Assembly (NCBI RefSeq): GCF_900167135.1
Contig: NZ_FUWZ01000009.1
Span: forward strand, 23,438-87,437
Length of the DNA: 64,000 nt
Origin: Chitinophaga eiseniae
GTDB lineage: Bacteria; Bacteroidota; Bacteroidia; Chitinophagales; Chitinophagaceae
Direction of reading: 5' to 3'
The first letter of the stretch is position 1; each line of letters starts with the position of its first letter. Positions 26,115-35,312 of the stretch are shown here, one piece after another. The notes below the pieces were generated by a model. That model saw only the letters and a list, made by a program, of their open reading frames with translations. It was not told the DNA's origin and ran no database searches. Position numbers and translations under genes: made by a program.

Positions 26115-26741
26115 TTACTCCTCAATAATCATGGGCCTCATCTTCGCCCATTGGTAAGATACATAACCACCACTACGGTCCAGCCGCTTATCGCGGGGAC
26201 TATAATGATATATTTTCCGGGTATTGGTATCCCCGATAAATATAAAAGGATGAAATGCCGCGGCGCTATTGACGCCTACGGCGATAAACGTATGGTTGTC
26301 TACCCACGCGGTTTCTTCAATCCAGGTGGATGCGCCCATGTAGGCAATGATGATGTGGGTGTTGTCGTTGGTTTTACCGAGCCGCAGGGCCTGGTCTGCC
26401 TCGAGGGTGGCGCGGTAGCGGCCTCCGGCTGTTTTCTCCAGCGATACCTGGTAGCTGTAGAAATCCAGCCACTGCTTTCTGTCAGGCGAGTAGCTGATCA
26501 ATTTGCCGAAAGTGTCGAAGTAAGTGGTTGCCGCGGCGCCCCTGAGTGTATCGGGCGACTGCTTTCCGAAATCTGTGGCATTCAAGAACACAAAGGCTTC
26601 CGGTGTGAAGTGCGGGGTGCTGGCCGCCCACTTGTGCAGGGCGGGATCCTGCTGAAATAACCTGCGATAGTCTGCCGGCCGGGGTTGGGCCTGAGTGCTG
26701 TTATACAACAGCCAAAACAACGGAAGAAACATCCATTTCAT
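26115..26741 (-). CDS. Secreted hypothetical protein
   Basis: 208 residues with a Sec signal peptide (about 1-18, LLYNSTQAQ) and no lipobox. The mature part is strand-rich with several aromatic positions (TYFDTFGKLISYSPDRKQWLDFYSYQVSLEK, IYHYSPRDKRLDRSGGYVSYQW). I recognise no family. It is monocistronic and convergent with the MocR gene, 34 bp away. Confidence 0.75.
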   Translation of the reverse strand: MKWMFLPLFWLLYNSTQAQPRPADYRRLFQQDPALHKWAASTPHFTPEAFVFLNATDFGKQSPDTLRGAAATTYFDTFGKLISYSPDRKQWLDFYSYQVSLEKTAGGRYRATLEADQALRLGKTNDNTHIIIAYMGASTWIEETAWVDNHTFIAVGVNSAAAFHPFIFIGDTNTRKIYHYSPRDKRLDRSGGYVSYQWAKMRPMIIEE

Positions 26742-26946
26742 GTTGGTAGTGAGTTACAGGTTTTTAAGATACGATTTTTTGATTTGAAACAGGCCCAGGC
26801 TGTTTTAAATCAGCAAATGATAGCGTAAAAATCCTTACATTAGTAAGACGGAGATGGCCAGGACACCCCGACTGAGATGAAAGTTAATTAATGACCCCAT
26901 TTATCAGGACCTCCGTTATTGTTTACCTCAAAACCCTTAGGACCGC

Positions 26947-27957
26947 ATGGAATTACAAGAACGTATTTCAGCAGCGGGCATTATGCCTGCCCATGCCAAA
27001 ACAGCAGTATTATTATCCGCTGTTGCTTACAGTACACACGTGAAAGCTGATCTTGAAAAACATCTGCCGGGCTGGAGCCTTGTATGGGAAGGCTATGAAA
27101 CGGTGGATGGCAATTTTGGTTTCATAGCCACAGATCCTACCGGCGAGTTCTACGGACTGGCCTTCCGGGGCTCGCTGCCGCCGACTGACATTTTTAGTGA
27201 CTGGGATGCTTTTGCCAACTGGGTGCTGGAAGACCTGGATGTGATCTCCCTGGCGACATGGCATTATACCTCCCATGGTTTGGCCGCTATCAGCGCCGGC
27301 GCCAACAGGGCCTTTAATAATGCTGCCGGCATGAAAGACAAGCTCCGTGTGGGTGCTGCCAATATCTACAATTTTCTGAAGACCAGGGCGGTTTCCCAAA
27401 ACAAAAAAGTAATCATAACGGGTCATAGTCTTGGTGGTAACATCGCCAATGTATATGCCTCTTATTTTGTGACAGCCCTGCAGCGGGAAGGTATCCGGTA
27501 TGATGGCACTTATCTCTTTACTTTCGCGGCGCCGGCCGCCGGGGATACCGGTTTTGCTACCGACCTGGATAACAAGATCCCTAACGCCTGGCACTATGAA
27601 AATGTGAATGATATTATTCCCAAGTTCCCGGTCGTGTCTACCATGATCATGGCGTCGCTGTTATATCTTCCCTCTCCGTCGTCAGAAGAGATCATGATCA
27701 CTTATGACGGTTACCAGATGAGCCTGCGGGACGGCTACCTGCTGCTGACAGGGCTGTTGTATAGCCTTGGTTACATGCAGCAGGCACTGCATTATGTTTT
27801 GTTCAACTCCACGCTGGACGCCCGGTACCGCAACAATACCCTGACCGATTATTTCGGGCAGATGGGAGCGCAGCATGCGCTGTCGCAATATACGCGTTAT
27901 CTCGGGGTGGACGTGAGTGCGGCCCTGCTTGCGCGCAGCAGCATGGTACCGTTGTAA
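26947..27957 (+). CDS. Class 3 lipase-like alpha/beta hydrolase
   Basis: 336 residues. The nucleophile elbow is VIITGHSLGGNIANVYAS (Ser161), preceded by an oxyanion region FYGLAFRGS and followed by TFAAPAAGDTGFATDLDNKIPNAWHYENVNDIIPKFP, whose Asp in NDIIP fits the class 3 lipase acid position. No signal peptide is evident, so the enzyme may be cytoplasmic or exported by another route. The substrate (lipid ester) is inferred from the family only. Confidence 0.85.
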   Translation: MELQERISAAGIMPAHAKTAVLLSAVAYSTHVKADLEKHLPGWSLVWEGYETVDGNFGFIATDPTGEFYGLAFRGSLPPTDIFSDWDAFANWVLEDLDVISLATWHYTSHGLAAISAGANRAFNNAAGMKDKLRVGAANIYNFLKTRAVSQNKKVIITGHSLGGNIANVYASYFVTALQREGIRYDGTYLFTFAAPAAGDTGFATDLDNKIPNAWHYENVNDIIPKFPVVSTMIMASLLYLPSPSSEEIMITYDGYQMSLRDGYLLLTGLLYSLGYMQQALHYVLFNSTLDARYRNNTLTDYFGQMGAQHALSQYTRYLGVDVSAALLARSSMVPL

Positions 27958-28012
27958 CATACAGATATACCGGTTAATGGCTATATTTACGGGTATATCT
28001 ATCTTTAAGCTT

Positions 28013-29209
28013 ATGCAATTTGTATTCCGCGTATTCCTTGTACTATTGCTGACAGGGGGGCTGACAGCCAGCGCTGCTGCTCATAAACCTATTATGACAG
28101 GGGCTGAGCAGACCAGCCTTTATATACCTTACCTGAAAGGTAAAAAAGTGGGCATGGTCGTAAATCCTACTGCAGTGATCGGTGAACGTTTGCTGGTGGA
28201 CAGCCTGTTGAAGCTGGGAGTGAAGGTTACCCGCATATTTGGCCCGGAGCATGGCTTCCGGGGCAATGCCAGCAATGGTGCGCACGTGGCCGATGAAGTA
28301 GACGCTGCTACCGGTATTCCGGTGGTTTCCCTGTATGGCGTCCGGAAAATGCCACCGAAACAGGATATGGACGCCATCGATGTGATGATTTACGATATAC
28401 AGGACGTAGGCTGCCGTTTTTATACCAATATCAATACCCTGCGCGATATCATGGAAGCCTGCGTGGAAGCGGGGAAGGAGCTGGTGATACTGGACCGTCC
28501 CAATCCCAATGATTACGTGGACGGGCCTATCCTGGATATGAAACTGAAATCAGGCATCGGACAATTTCCGATACCGATTACCCATGGTATGACAGTCGGC
28601 GAGTTTGCCCGCATGATCAACGGGGAGGGCTGGCTAAAAAACAAGCGAAAATGTAAACTGAAGATCATCCCCGTAAAAAACTATAAACACGGTATGGACT
28701 ATACGTTGCCCGTAGGTCCTTCTCCTAATCTGAATACGCAGCAGTCCGTCTTATTATATCCCTCCCTGTGTTTGTTCGAAGGAACGATTGTCAGCCAGGG
28801 CAGGGGCACCTATATGCCTTTCACCGTGCTGGGCGCCCCGGCGCTGAAAGGCCGGTATGAATTTTCCTTTACGCCGCAAAGTATCCCGGGAAAGGCCGAA
28901 TCACCGTTGCACATGGGACAGGCCTGTTATGGTCTGGACCTTCGTGCGTTTGATACGGCTCCTTTGCGCAAGGCAGGTAGAATTAATCTTGGCTGGATGA
29001 TCGAACTGTATAAAGCTTATCCTGAGAAAGAGAGGTTTTTTGATCAGTCTTACAGCAAACAGATGGGCAGTATTGATAAGCTGGCCGGTACTACGGCTTT
29101 CCGTCAGCAGATCATTGCCGGAAAGACCGAAGCGGAGATCCGCCGCAGCTGGGAGCCGGGGCTGGGGCAGTATAAAAAGATGCGTATCCGTTATTTGCTG
29201 TATCCCTGA
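28013..29209 (+). CDS. namZ: DUF1343 / NamZ-type exo-beta-N-acetylmuramidase
   Basis: 398 residues from the ATG at 28013; an upstream frame continues from 27917 but this ATG gives a clean signal peptide (MQFVFRVFLVLLLTGGLTASAAA). Family motifs: VGMVVNPTAV, IFGPEHGFRGNAS, VVSLYGVRKMP, DVMIYDIQDVGCRFYTNINTL, and LDRPNPN. DUF1343 enzymes (NamZ) release MurNAc from the non-reducing end of peptidoglycan fragments in the periplasm during cell-wall recycling. No MurNAc-uptake genes are adjacent. The 3' end overlaps a convergent TPR gene by 19 bp. Confidence 0.85.
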   Translation: MQFVFRVFLVLLLTGGLTASAAAHKPIMTGAEQTSLYIPYLKGKKVGMVVNPTAVIGERLLVDSLLKLGVKVTRIFGPEHGFRGNASNGAHVADEVDAATGIPVVSLYGVRKMPPKQDMDAIDVMIYDIQDVGCRFYTNINTLRDIMEACVEAGKELVILDRPNPNDYVDGPILDMKLKSGIGQFPIPITHGMTVGEFARMINGEGWLKNKRKCKLKIIPVKNYKHGMDYTLPVGPSPNLNTQQSVLLYPSLCLFEGTIVSQGRGTYMPFTVLGAPALKGRYEFSFTPQSIPGKAESPLHMGQACYGLDLRAFDTAPLRKAGRINLGWMIELYKAYPEKERFFDQSYSKQMGSIDKLAGTTAFRQQIIAGKTEAEIRRSWEPGLGQYKKMRIRYLLYP

Positions 29210-30339
29210 GTTTTCATCCTGGATTGCAGATACTGATGTATTTCCGTCTCCTCCGGAGAAGAGCCGGGCTTGTATAATTGCAGGAAGCGTTTGTAGTATT
29301 TCATCGCCGTATTGCCGTTATGCAGCCCTGTTTCGTATATCCGTCCCATACTGTACTGCCGCAGTGGTTTGTGAGAAAGATACCACGAGGTGTCCAGGTT
29401 GGCCAGTGCCGGCTTGAATTGCCGCAGGCTTTCATAGTTGGCGGCCATGCTGCTGTAATAACTCTCCAGGCTGGATGATTTGGCGAAGCCGATGCATCGC
29501 AGCAGCAGCATATTGCTCTCCTGGTATTGCCTGAGCGCGGTATGGGCCAGCGCTGTATAGTAGGTAACACTTTCCGATGCTGCGTTGCGGTCCAGCAAAT
29601 ACTGATAGGTATCGATACAGGCCTGGTATTTTTTCAGGGCATAGTTGGCGGCGATGACATAGACAAACGTATTCGGCGATACTACGTTGAGCCGTTGGAG
29701 TTGTTCCCCGATGCCGGCGGTACGTTGGTAGTTTTTCACCATATAGGTCGTTTTTGCGGCGGTCGTCAGCACAGCGGACGCTGTGGAATCTCTCTCCAGG
29801 AACACGCGGGTAATGGAATCTGCCCGGGGATAGGCTTTCCGTTCCATCCATTCTTCGGCGGTCCGCGCCGCTACGCGGGCGTCGGCAGGATTCAGCTGGT
29901 AGGCCTGCTGCAGCCATACAAAGCCGGAGTCAGGCATCTGTGCGATGAAAGCGGCAAAGCCCAGTTGTTTCCAGGCTGCGGCGCTGGCGGGTTTCAGTTG
30001 TACGATGCGCTGATAAAGATGCACCGCTTCTCCGTAACGTTCCTGCTGCGAACGGATCGTTGCCAGATTTTGTAGCGCCGGTATCAGCGTACTGTCGAGG
30101 ATCAGTACTTTTTCGTAGATGTCGGCTGCATCGGCCATTTTGCCGCCCTGGTAGCAGGTGTAGCCCAGCAACGCCATTTCCCGTGGTTCGCGTGGGTTGA
30201 CTTTCGGCCGGAGGTAAGTGATGGCTTCTTCATATTGCTGGTCCTGCAGGTATTCCATGACCCTGTTCCTGTCTATTCCTTGTGCCCGGAGCGTACCGGA
30301 TAAACATAACCATCCAATGATCCCGATAAAGTTTCGCAT
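29191..30339 (-). CDS. Secreted TPR-repeat protein
   Basis: 382 residues with a signal peptide (1-20, SGTLRAQG). The rest is a solenoid of TPR-like helix pairs, for example EMALLGYTCYQGGKMADAADIYEKVLILDSTLIPALQNLATIRSQQERYGEAVHLYQRIVQLKP. It probably works as a periplasmic protein-interaction scaffold; no partner is evident. It is divergent from the acetyltransferase gene across a tandem-palindrome operator. Confidence 0.85.
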   Translation of the reverse strand: MRNFIGIIGWLCLSGTLRAQGIDRNRVMEYLQDQQYEEAITYLRPKVNPREPREMALLGYTCYQGGKMADAADIYEKVLILDSTLIPALQNLATIRSQQERYGEAVHLYQRIVQLKPASAAAWKQLGFAAFIAQMPDSGFVWLQQAYQLNPADARVAARTAEEWMERKAYPRADSITRVFLERDSTASAVLTTAAKTTYMVKNYQRTAGIGEQLQRLNVVSPNTFVYVIAANYALKKYQACIDTYQYLLDRNAASESVTYYTALAHTALRQYQESNMLLLRCIGFAKSSSLESYYSSMAANYESLRQFKPALANLDTSWYLSHKPLRQYSMGRIYETGLHNGNTAMKYYKRFLQLYKPGSSPEETEIHQYLQSRMKTQGYSK

Positions 30340-30357
30340 AGTGGACTTATTTTTTAT

Positions 30358-30398
30358 AAAACTAAGTATTTAGTTTTAAAACTAAAAATTTAGTTTTG
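30358..30398. promoter_or_regulatory. Tandem 20-bp palindromic operator over a divergent promoter
   Basis: Two abutting 20-bp palindromes, AAAACTAAGTATTTAGTTTT (30358-30377) and AAAACTAAAAATTTAGTTTT (30378-30397), share 8-bp arms AAAACTAA/TTAGTTTT. A TAnnTTTG -7 element (TAGTTTTG, 30391-30398) for the acetyltransferase gene overlaps the second copy. They lie between the divergent TPR and acetyltransferase genes. Confidence 0.75.
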
Positions 30399-30427
30399 TT
30401 ATATTTCGGGAAACGGAACCAATAGCA

Positions 30428-30979
30428 ATGACAACAATATCATCCCTCGTGGGGCTAACGGCCATGGATATACTACAAATGGGCCACAACGGCTATACTT
30501 CTTCACAGGCGTGGGTAGCGGAGCAACAGCAGGACGGCGCGGAAATGCGTTTTACTTTTCGGCTGGAAACGCTGGCGTCCCCGAAACAAAAGACCTGGCA
30601 TACCAGTGAAACAGAGCTGGCTGAACTGAATGAAGTGATGCAGCAGGGGCATTCTTTCGCCGCCTATGACAGCGGGAGGTTAACGGGATTTATCATCGCG
30701 GAGAAAAGGGACTGGAACAACACACTGTACGTGTCACAGTTGACAGTCGCGGCTTCGGAAAGAAGAAAAGGCATCGGTGTGCAGCTCATGAACACGCTGA
30801 TAGCGCATGCTCGTCCGCTGAAAGTGCGGTTGCTGGAGCTGGAGACACAGAACACCAACGTACCGGCGGTCAGTTTTTACCAAAAGCAGGGATTCCGTTT
30901 GTCAGGGGTTCACCTCAAATTGTATGATCCGGTATGGTGCCCTGGCGAGGTAGCTTTTTATATGACTTACGAACTGTAA
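30428..30979 (+). CDS. GNAT-family N-acetyltransferase
   Basis: 183 residues. The acetyl-CoA site motif A is VSQLTVAASERRKGIGVQLMNTLIAHA (R-x-x-G-I-G), followed by motif B LLELETQNTNVPAVSFYQKQGFRLSGV. Layout resembles streptothricin-acetyltransferase-like GNATs, but the substrate is not assignable. Expression is probably controlled by an unidentified repressor binding the palindrome pair immediately upstream. Confidence 0.9.
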   Translation: MTTISSLVGLTAMDILQMGHNGYTSSQAWVAEQQQDGAEMRFTFRLETLASPKQKTWHTSETELAELNEVMQQGHSFAAYDSGRLTGFIIAEKRDWNNTLYVSQLTVAASERRKGIGVQLMNTLIAHARPLKVRLLELETQNTNVPAVSFYQKQGFRLSGVHLKLYDPVWCPGEVAFYMTYEL

Positions 30980-30985
30980 ACCGAT

Positions 30986-31054
30986 GAGCCCCGGGCTTCA
31001 CCTGTGGATAACGGGAAGGCCCGTTCCCCGTTCCACGGCTGAAGCGCGGGACTC
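30986..31054. terminator. Long imperfect hairpin between convergent genes
   Basis: GAGCCCCGGGCTTCA at the left pairs imperfectly with TGAAGCGCGGGACTC at the right; inside it GTGG-ACGGG pairs with CCCGT-CCAC. It sits between the convergent acetyltransferase and VOC genes and probably acts as a structural terminator, although it lacks a T-run. Confidence 0.45.
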
Positions 31055-31094
31055 AGGCATTACTCAAACCTGCCAGGCGGACCAGGAACCCTAT

Positions 31095-31475
31095 TCAGTT
31101 TTCCGGCGCGGCATATTGTACGATGTCGATGCCTACGCCGTTGGGGTCCACGATAGCGAAATGGTGATCGCCCCATGGTTCTTCCCTTAAAGCAATCCGG
31201 ATAGGAACACCTTTGGCCTGCAGACTGGCGTAGATGGCTTTAACATCTTCCACTTCTATGGTAAGATAAATGCCTTTGCCGCCAAAGGCTTGCTGGAACA
31301 GCGGTTGCTGGCTGGCATGTTCCGGCAGCAGGAAGCTGATTTCTGCTTCATGGCCGGGCGTGTGCAGCAGCAGGTAAAAATCATTTTCGAAAGTTACGCC
31401 AAAACCGAGCACTCCGGTATAGAAGTCTTTGCTCTCCTTTATTTTCTCTGTGATAATACCGGCATTCATTTTCAT
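31095..31475 (-). CDS. VOC/glyoxalase-family protein
   Basis: 126 residues from the ATG at 31473-31475; an upstream in-frame start exists but overlaps the AraC-type gene and adds unrelated sequence. Pattern: AGIITEKIKESKDFYTGVLGFGVTFENDFYLLLH, then GIYLTIEVEDVKAIYASLQAKGVPI and EEPWGDHHFAIVDPNGVGIDIVQ, the paired beta-alpha-beta-beta-beta units of the VOC fold. Enzymatic or drug-binding role is not assignable. It lies 73 bp downstream of the AraC-family gene on the same strand, so coregulation or cotranscription is likely. Confidence 0.85.
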   Translation of the reverse strand: MKMNAGIITEKIKESKDFYTGVLGFGVTFENDFYLLLHTPGHEAEISFLLPEHASQQPLFQQAFGGKGIYLTIEVEDVKAIYASLQAKGVPIRIALREEPWGDHHFAIVDPNGVGIDIVQYAAPEN

Positions 31476-31548
31476 ATTTTCTCTTTTTTTGATGATACCA
31501 CAAAGATGAAAGTATTTACGGGGACGGTATTGTAAAAAACGGACAAAC

Positions 31549-32334
31549 TCAGGGTAGCGCCAGGGTAGGGGGAAGGCCGTACATAGTTTTGAATTCTTTG
31601 ATGAAGTGCGCCTGATCATAGTAACCGGCATCGAAGAAGTGTTTGTTGGCCTTTAGGCTGTCGGCCGTGGGCGTGGTATGCAGCAGTTGCTGAAAGCGTA
31701 CTACTTTACTGAAAGTTTTAGGAGCGTCGCCGATATAGAAATCAAACAGCCGTCTCAGTTGTCGCGGACTGACGCCGCTGTGAAGCTCTTTTTCCAGCCG
31801 GATGTTACCGCCGGCACGAAGGATCAGGTCCACCGCCTGCAACAGGCGATGATCGGCATCGCCGGTATGGCCTGCCAATATTTTTTCGAAAAACCGGTCC
31901 AGCAGCGGTTGCAGCGTAGCCAGGTCGTGAAAACCGTTCGTTAATTGTGCAAGACCGTTCGCCAGCGCGGGCGCCACGGCATCGAGCGCTTCAAAACGAT
32001 TGGTCAGCAAAGCGGCATTTACGTTGAACAACAACGGAAACGCCGCTGGCAGAAAGCGGATACCGATATAATTAAAAGGATGGTCGAGGGGAAATTCAGT
32101 ATAGGTGGTGGAGAACCCCATGACATATACATTTTCGGGATGATGCGTATGGAAAAAGAGATCTATGCAGCCATCGGCCACCACGCGATATACAAATGGT
32201 TCCGACAGTGAAGGGTGAGACGTTAGCTGCCAGTAGCAATAAATGTAGGATGTCAGCGGAAACGATGGCAGGCATTCCTGGTAGGTGGCCTGGTCGCGCC
32301 CTGAGCGGATGGCCGGTTGTACAGGCCTGAACAT
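31549..32334 (-). CDS. AraC-family transcriptional regulator
   Basis: 261 residues. N-terminal ligand-binding part of the DUF6597 type (LPSFPLTSYIYCYWQLT ... VMGFSTTYTEFPLDHPFNYIGIRFLPAAFPLLF) and a C-terminal helix-turn-helix (SGVSPRQLRRLFDFYIGDAPKTFSKVVRFQQLL, KHFFDAGYYDQAHFIKEFKTMYGLPPT). It is followed by a VOC gene that may be its target. Confidence 0.9.
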   Translation of the reverse strand: MFRPVQPAIRSGRDQATYQECLPSFPLTSYIYCYWQLTSHPSLSEPFVYRVVADGCIDLFFHTHHPENVYVMGFSTTYTEFPLDHPFNYIGIRFLPAAFPLLFNVNAALLTNRFEALDAVAPALANGLAQLTNGFHDLATLQPLLDRFFEKILAGHTGDADHRLLQAVDLILRAGGNIRLEKELHSGVSPRQLRRLFDFYIGDAPKTFSKVVRFQQLLHTTPTADSLKANKHFFDAGYYDQAHFIKEFKTMYGLPPTLALP

Positions 32335-32545
32335 TTGGAAATTTGGATATTTTTTTATTTGGTTATTGGATTTACGGATGTATGAATTTTTTGATTTACT
32401 GATTTACAGCACGAAGATCGGTAATATATCACAGGAGAGATCATATAATCCGGGTTTAAGATTTATTAAAATTTCGAAATCCGTAAATTTCAACGTCCGT
32501 AAATCAATTTGCGCTAATTTAGCGGCCGTTTAACAACAGTACAGC
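32335..32545. other. AT-rich divergent spacer with repeated TCCGTAAAT motifs
   Basis: No gene seen. GATTTACGGATGT (32369-32381) is an inverted copy, one mismatch, of ACGTCCGTAAATC (32493-32505), and a further ATCCGTAAAT lies between them near 32479. The spacer is clearly more AT-rich than the flanks. It separates the AraC and glycosyltransferase genes. Confidence 0.4.
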
Positions 32546-33277
32546 ATGAGCGGAACGCCAGCCATTAGTATAATTATTGCCACCTATAACACTGCAAAAG
32601 ACATCGGCGGTTGCCTCGATTCGATTGCCGCGCAATCTTTTAATGACCTTGAAGTGGTAATTGTGGACGGCGGCAGCACCGACCAGACGATGGCGCTTGT
32701 AAAATCCTATGCAGCGCGTTTTCCCCTGAAATGGTGCAGCGAAAAAGACAATGGTATTTATGATGCGTTGAACAAAGGCGTGAAAATGGCGTCCGGGCGC
32801 TGGTTATATTTTCTCGGTGCGGATGATCGGGTGTTGCCGGGATTCAGCGAACTGGCCGGGAAATTAGAGGATGAACATGCCGTGTATTACGGGATCACCA
32901 GAGAATATCACAGCGATGGGCGGGCGCCGGTGGGGCTGCTTACCGGGGAGTTCTCCAAATACCGGATGGCCAAGGGCGCGATCAATCATCAGGCAATCCT
33001 TTATCCGGCGGCTGTGTTTCAGCATTATGCCTATAACCTGCGCTACCGCGTGTATTCAGACTATGAGCTAAATATCAGGGTATGGGGTGATACCCGTTTC
33101 AAAAAACTGTTCTATCCGATTCCTGTCGTGAGTTATAACATGACAGGTTTCTCCGCTAACAACCCCGATACGGTGTTCCTGGCGGAGAAACCGGGCATTA
33201 TCCGGGAAAGTTTCGGCTGGTTGGTATATGTACGTTTTATGCTGAAAGAATGGAAACGCCGGCGTAAACAGTCCTGA
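32546..33277 (+). CDS. Family 2 glycosyltransferase
   Basis: 243 residues of the GT-A type: ISIIIATYNTAKDIGGCLDSIAAQSFNDLEVVIVDGGSTDQT at the N terminus (nucleotide-binding), then KDNGIYDALNKGVKMASGRWLYFLGADD, the latter carrying the DxD-type metal site. WcaA-like proteins of this kind add sugars to surface polysaccharide or O-antigen. Its stop codon abuts the stop of the next glycosyltransferase gene, which runs the other way. Confidence 0.92.
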   Translation: MSGTPAISIIIATYNTAKDIGGCLDSIAAQSFNDLEVVIVDGGSTDQTMALVKSYAARFPLKWCSEKDNGIYDALNKGVKMASGRWLYFLGADDRVLPGFSELAGKLEDEHAVYYGITREYHSDGRAPVGLLTGEFSKYRMAKGAINHQAILYPAAVFQHYAYNLRYRVYSDYELNIRVWGDTRFKKLFYPIPVVSYNMTGFSANNPDTVFLAEKPGIIRESFGWLVYVRFMLKEWKRRRKQS

Positions 33278-34264
33278 TCAACCGGTGATATAACTTCTCC
33301 GGAAAAATTCTCCTACCCGTCCTTTAAAATAATATTTCAGTTTGGTGCCAAAAGAACGCCTGTAGCGGGGTATTTCCATCATTTCGTGGAAAGTGCCTTG
33401 CAGGCCGGCGGCCTGCAACTGTTTGTCTACTTTTGCCAGTGCGTGGATATAAGGTTTGTAGATGATTTTCAGTTGTTCGTCTGTAATGGGATATTGGCCC
33501 AGGAAACAGCCCTTGGGATAACAGTATTTGTAATCCTGGTAGTGATAGAACACCAGGCCGAACTGTTTGCCGGTAGCGGTTTCGGTGCCGGTGATAGTTT
33601 CTCCCTGTTGGGAGAAGGTGTATTGCTGTATGTTCCAGGGAGCAACGCCGCCACCAAGGTGTTGCAGTTCGTGCACGCCCTCAAAACGGTCCATCCAGTA
33701 GTCGAGGTATTTCTGGTCTCCGAATTTGCCGTCTTCAAATCGTTTGTAACACCATTCGAAGCAGGATTCTTTCCAGTCTGTCAGTACCCGTCTGCCGTTT
33801 TCATCGTTGCGGAAGAACATGAACTGTACGCAGTATCTGCCGCTCAGGGCTGTCTGGTCGTACACCGGCGTATAGCGGTGGTCGGTGATCAGGACAGACT
33901 TATTGCCCATCTCTTTTACCAGGATGCCCGGATCGTCGAAGAACAACAGGTCTGCATCAATATAGGTGCAGGAGGGAAGCTGGTAACGCTCCAGGCAGTA
34001 CTCGATGGTAGCTGGTGTGCAGGTCCAGCAGTATTCGCCTGGGGTGCGTGTAGGCTTTATTGTTAGTAACCGTTCGTCTTCAAATTCGGAAAGCGAAATA
34101 ACGGTCGCTTTGGGCAGCCGCAGCGCAGTAAGGGTTTGATGACAGCGGTCGTCGAAGGCGAAGATATACAGATGAAAGTCGGGGCATTGCTGCTCCAGGG
34201 ATTCGTACATCGCCAGTCCGCGTGTCAGGTATAATGAGTTAAAGAGCGTACAAAAATTAAGCAT
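33278..34264 (-). CDS. GT-A-fold glycosyltransferase (GT8-like)
   Basis: 328 residues from the ATG at 34262-34264; a TTG five codons upstream is less likely. N terminus FCTLFNSLYLTRGLAMYESLEQQCPDFHLYIFAFDD and the metal site CTYIDADLLFF are GT8/nucleotide-diphospho-sugar transferase features, followed by an acceptor part with GDQKYLDYWMDRF and HLGGGVAPWN. Donor and acceptor are unknown. It lies 28 bp after another glycosyltransferase gene on the same strand and is probably cotranscribed. Confidence 0.8.
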   Translation of the reverse strand: MLNFCTLFNSLYLTRGLAMYESLEQQCPDFHLYIFAFDDRCHQTLTALRLPKATVISLSEFEDERLLTIKPTRTPGEYCWTCTPATIEYCLERYQLPSCTYIDADLLFFDDPGILVKEMGNKSVLITDHRYTPVYDQTALSGRYCVQFMFFRNDENGRRVLTDWKESCFEWCYKRFEDGKFGDQKYLDYWMDRFEGVHELQHLGGGVAPWNIQQYTFSQQGETITGTETATGKQFGLVFYHYQDYKYCYPKGCFLGQYPITDEQLKIIYKPYIHALAKVDKQLQAAGLQGTFHEMMEIPRYRRSFGTKLKYYFKGRVGEFFRRSYITG

Positions 34265-34292
34265 GCTTGTTTCGTTCAATATCAGAAAAAGG

Positions 34293-35210
34293 TCAGGCGC
34301 CGGTTAGCAGATATCTCAGCCAGCGTTTGAAGCGTTTCCGCTTACCTTTGAAATACGGGTATTTGTGCAGGCTGAAGAAAAAATCCTTAAAGGCGCTGTA
34401 GCCCTGTCTGCTTTGTTCAACCGGGATATTACCAACTGTTACCGGTTCCTGGCTCACGGACACGTCGTAGTCGTTGGTGTCGGTACAGTGGGTACCGGAA
34501 TTGTCCATACCGTTGTCTCTCGCCAGCGATTGACCGGGGTAGAGGGTATATTGGTCTTTCAGGAATGCGGAAGCGTACCATCTTACGGCCCATGAATCGT
34601 TGCGGCCTTCGATCTGGTCTTTCAGCATGTTGGTGTAGGAAAAAGTATCATCAAAATCGAACCGGAAGGTCAGTTTACGCCGCATGACCTCATCGAGCAG
34701 CTGTTGTCCGTCGGCCTCGAAATGGTCCCACGCTCTTTTCCAGGTGGCCCAGATGGAGCAGTCGGCGCCCCGGATAAAGAAGGTGGGCGGCACCGGTTTC
34801 CGCAGTGGATACAGCAGGGCACAGATACAGGCTACTTTGGGTTCCTGTTCGTAATAGTCCAGCGCATCGTTGAGAAAACGGAGACAATGAGGGGATACCA
34901 GGATATCATCTTCTACCTGGATAATTTTACCATGTTTGTTGACCACCATGGTAACGCCGGAAATAATGCTTTTAGAGAGTCCCAGGTTGACCGGTTGCTC
35001 GATGATGGAGATATTTCCGAAGCCTGTCACGCTACGGAGGTAGTCCCTTACTTCCTGCACGCGCGGAACATCCTGCTCGTGGCGAGGCCCGTCGCTGAAG
35101 ATGTACAGGTCAGACGCCGCGGCTTCCGGATTCCGCAGCAGGTATTCGATGGTCTTTTGCGCTTTGTCGGCCCTGTTGAACACAAACAACGCAATAGGAG
35201 CTAAAGACAT
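34293..35210 (-). CDS. GNT-I-like glycosyltransferase
   Basis: 305 residues. PIALFVFNRADKAQKTIEYLLRN begins the nucleotide-sugar fold, with DLYIFSDGPR and NLGLSKSIISGVTMVVNKHGKIIQVEDDILVSP; the VEDD is the metal-binding acidic motif of the GNT-I-like GT-A enzymes. It heads a two-gene unit with the GT8-like gene. Surface-glycan assembly is the most likely role. Confidence 0.8.
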   Translation of the reverse strand: MSLAPIALFVFNRADKAQKTIEYLLRNPEAAASDLYIFSDGPRHEQDVPRVQEVRDYLRSVTGFGNISIIEQPVNLGLSKSIISGVTMVVNKHGKIIQVEDDILVSPHCLRFLNDALDYYEQEPKVACICALLYPLRKPVPPTFFIRGADCSIWATWKRAWDHFEADGQQLLDEVMRRKLTFRFDFDDTFSYTNMLKDQIEGRNDSWAVRWYASAFLKDQYTLYPGQSLARDNGMDNSGTHCTDTNDYDVSVSQEPVTVGNIPVEQSRQGYSAFKDFFFSLHKYPYFKGKRKRFKRWLRYLLTGA

Positions 35211-35312
35211 ATTTTCTCCGGTAGTTTAGAAATTTCTGGCATAATCAATCGGCAAATATAATAAAATTCAACTAAATTACATGTAAAGTATTTTCCTAAT
35301 AATACTGTGTTT

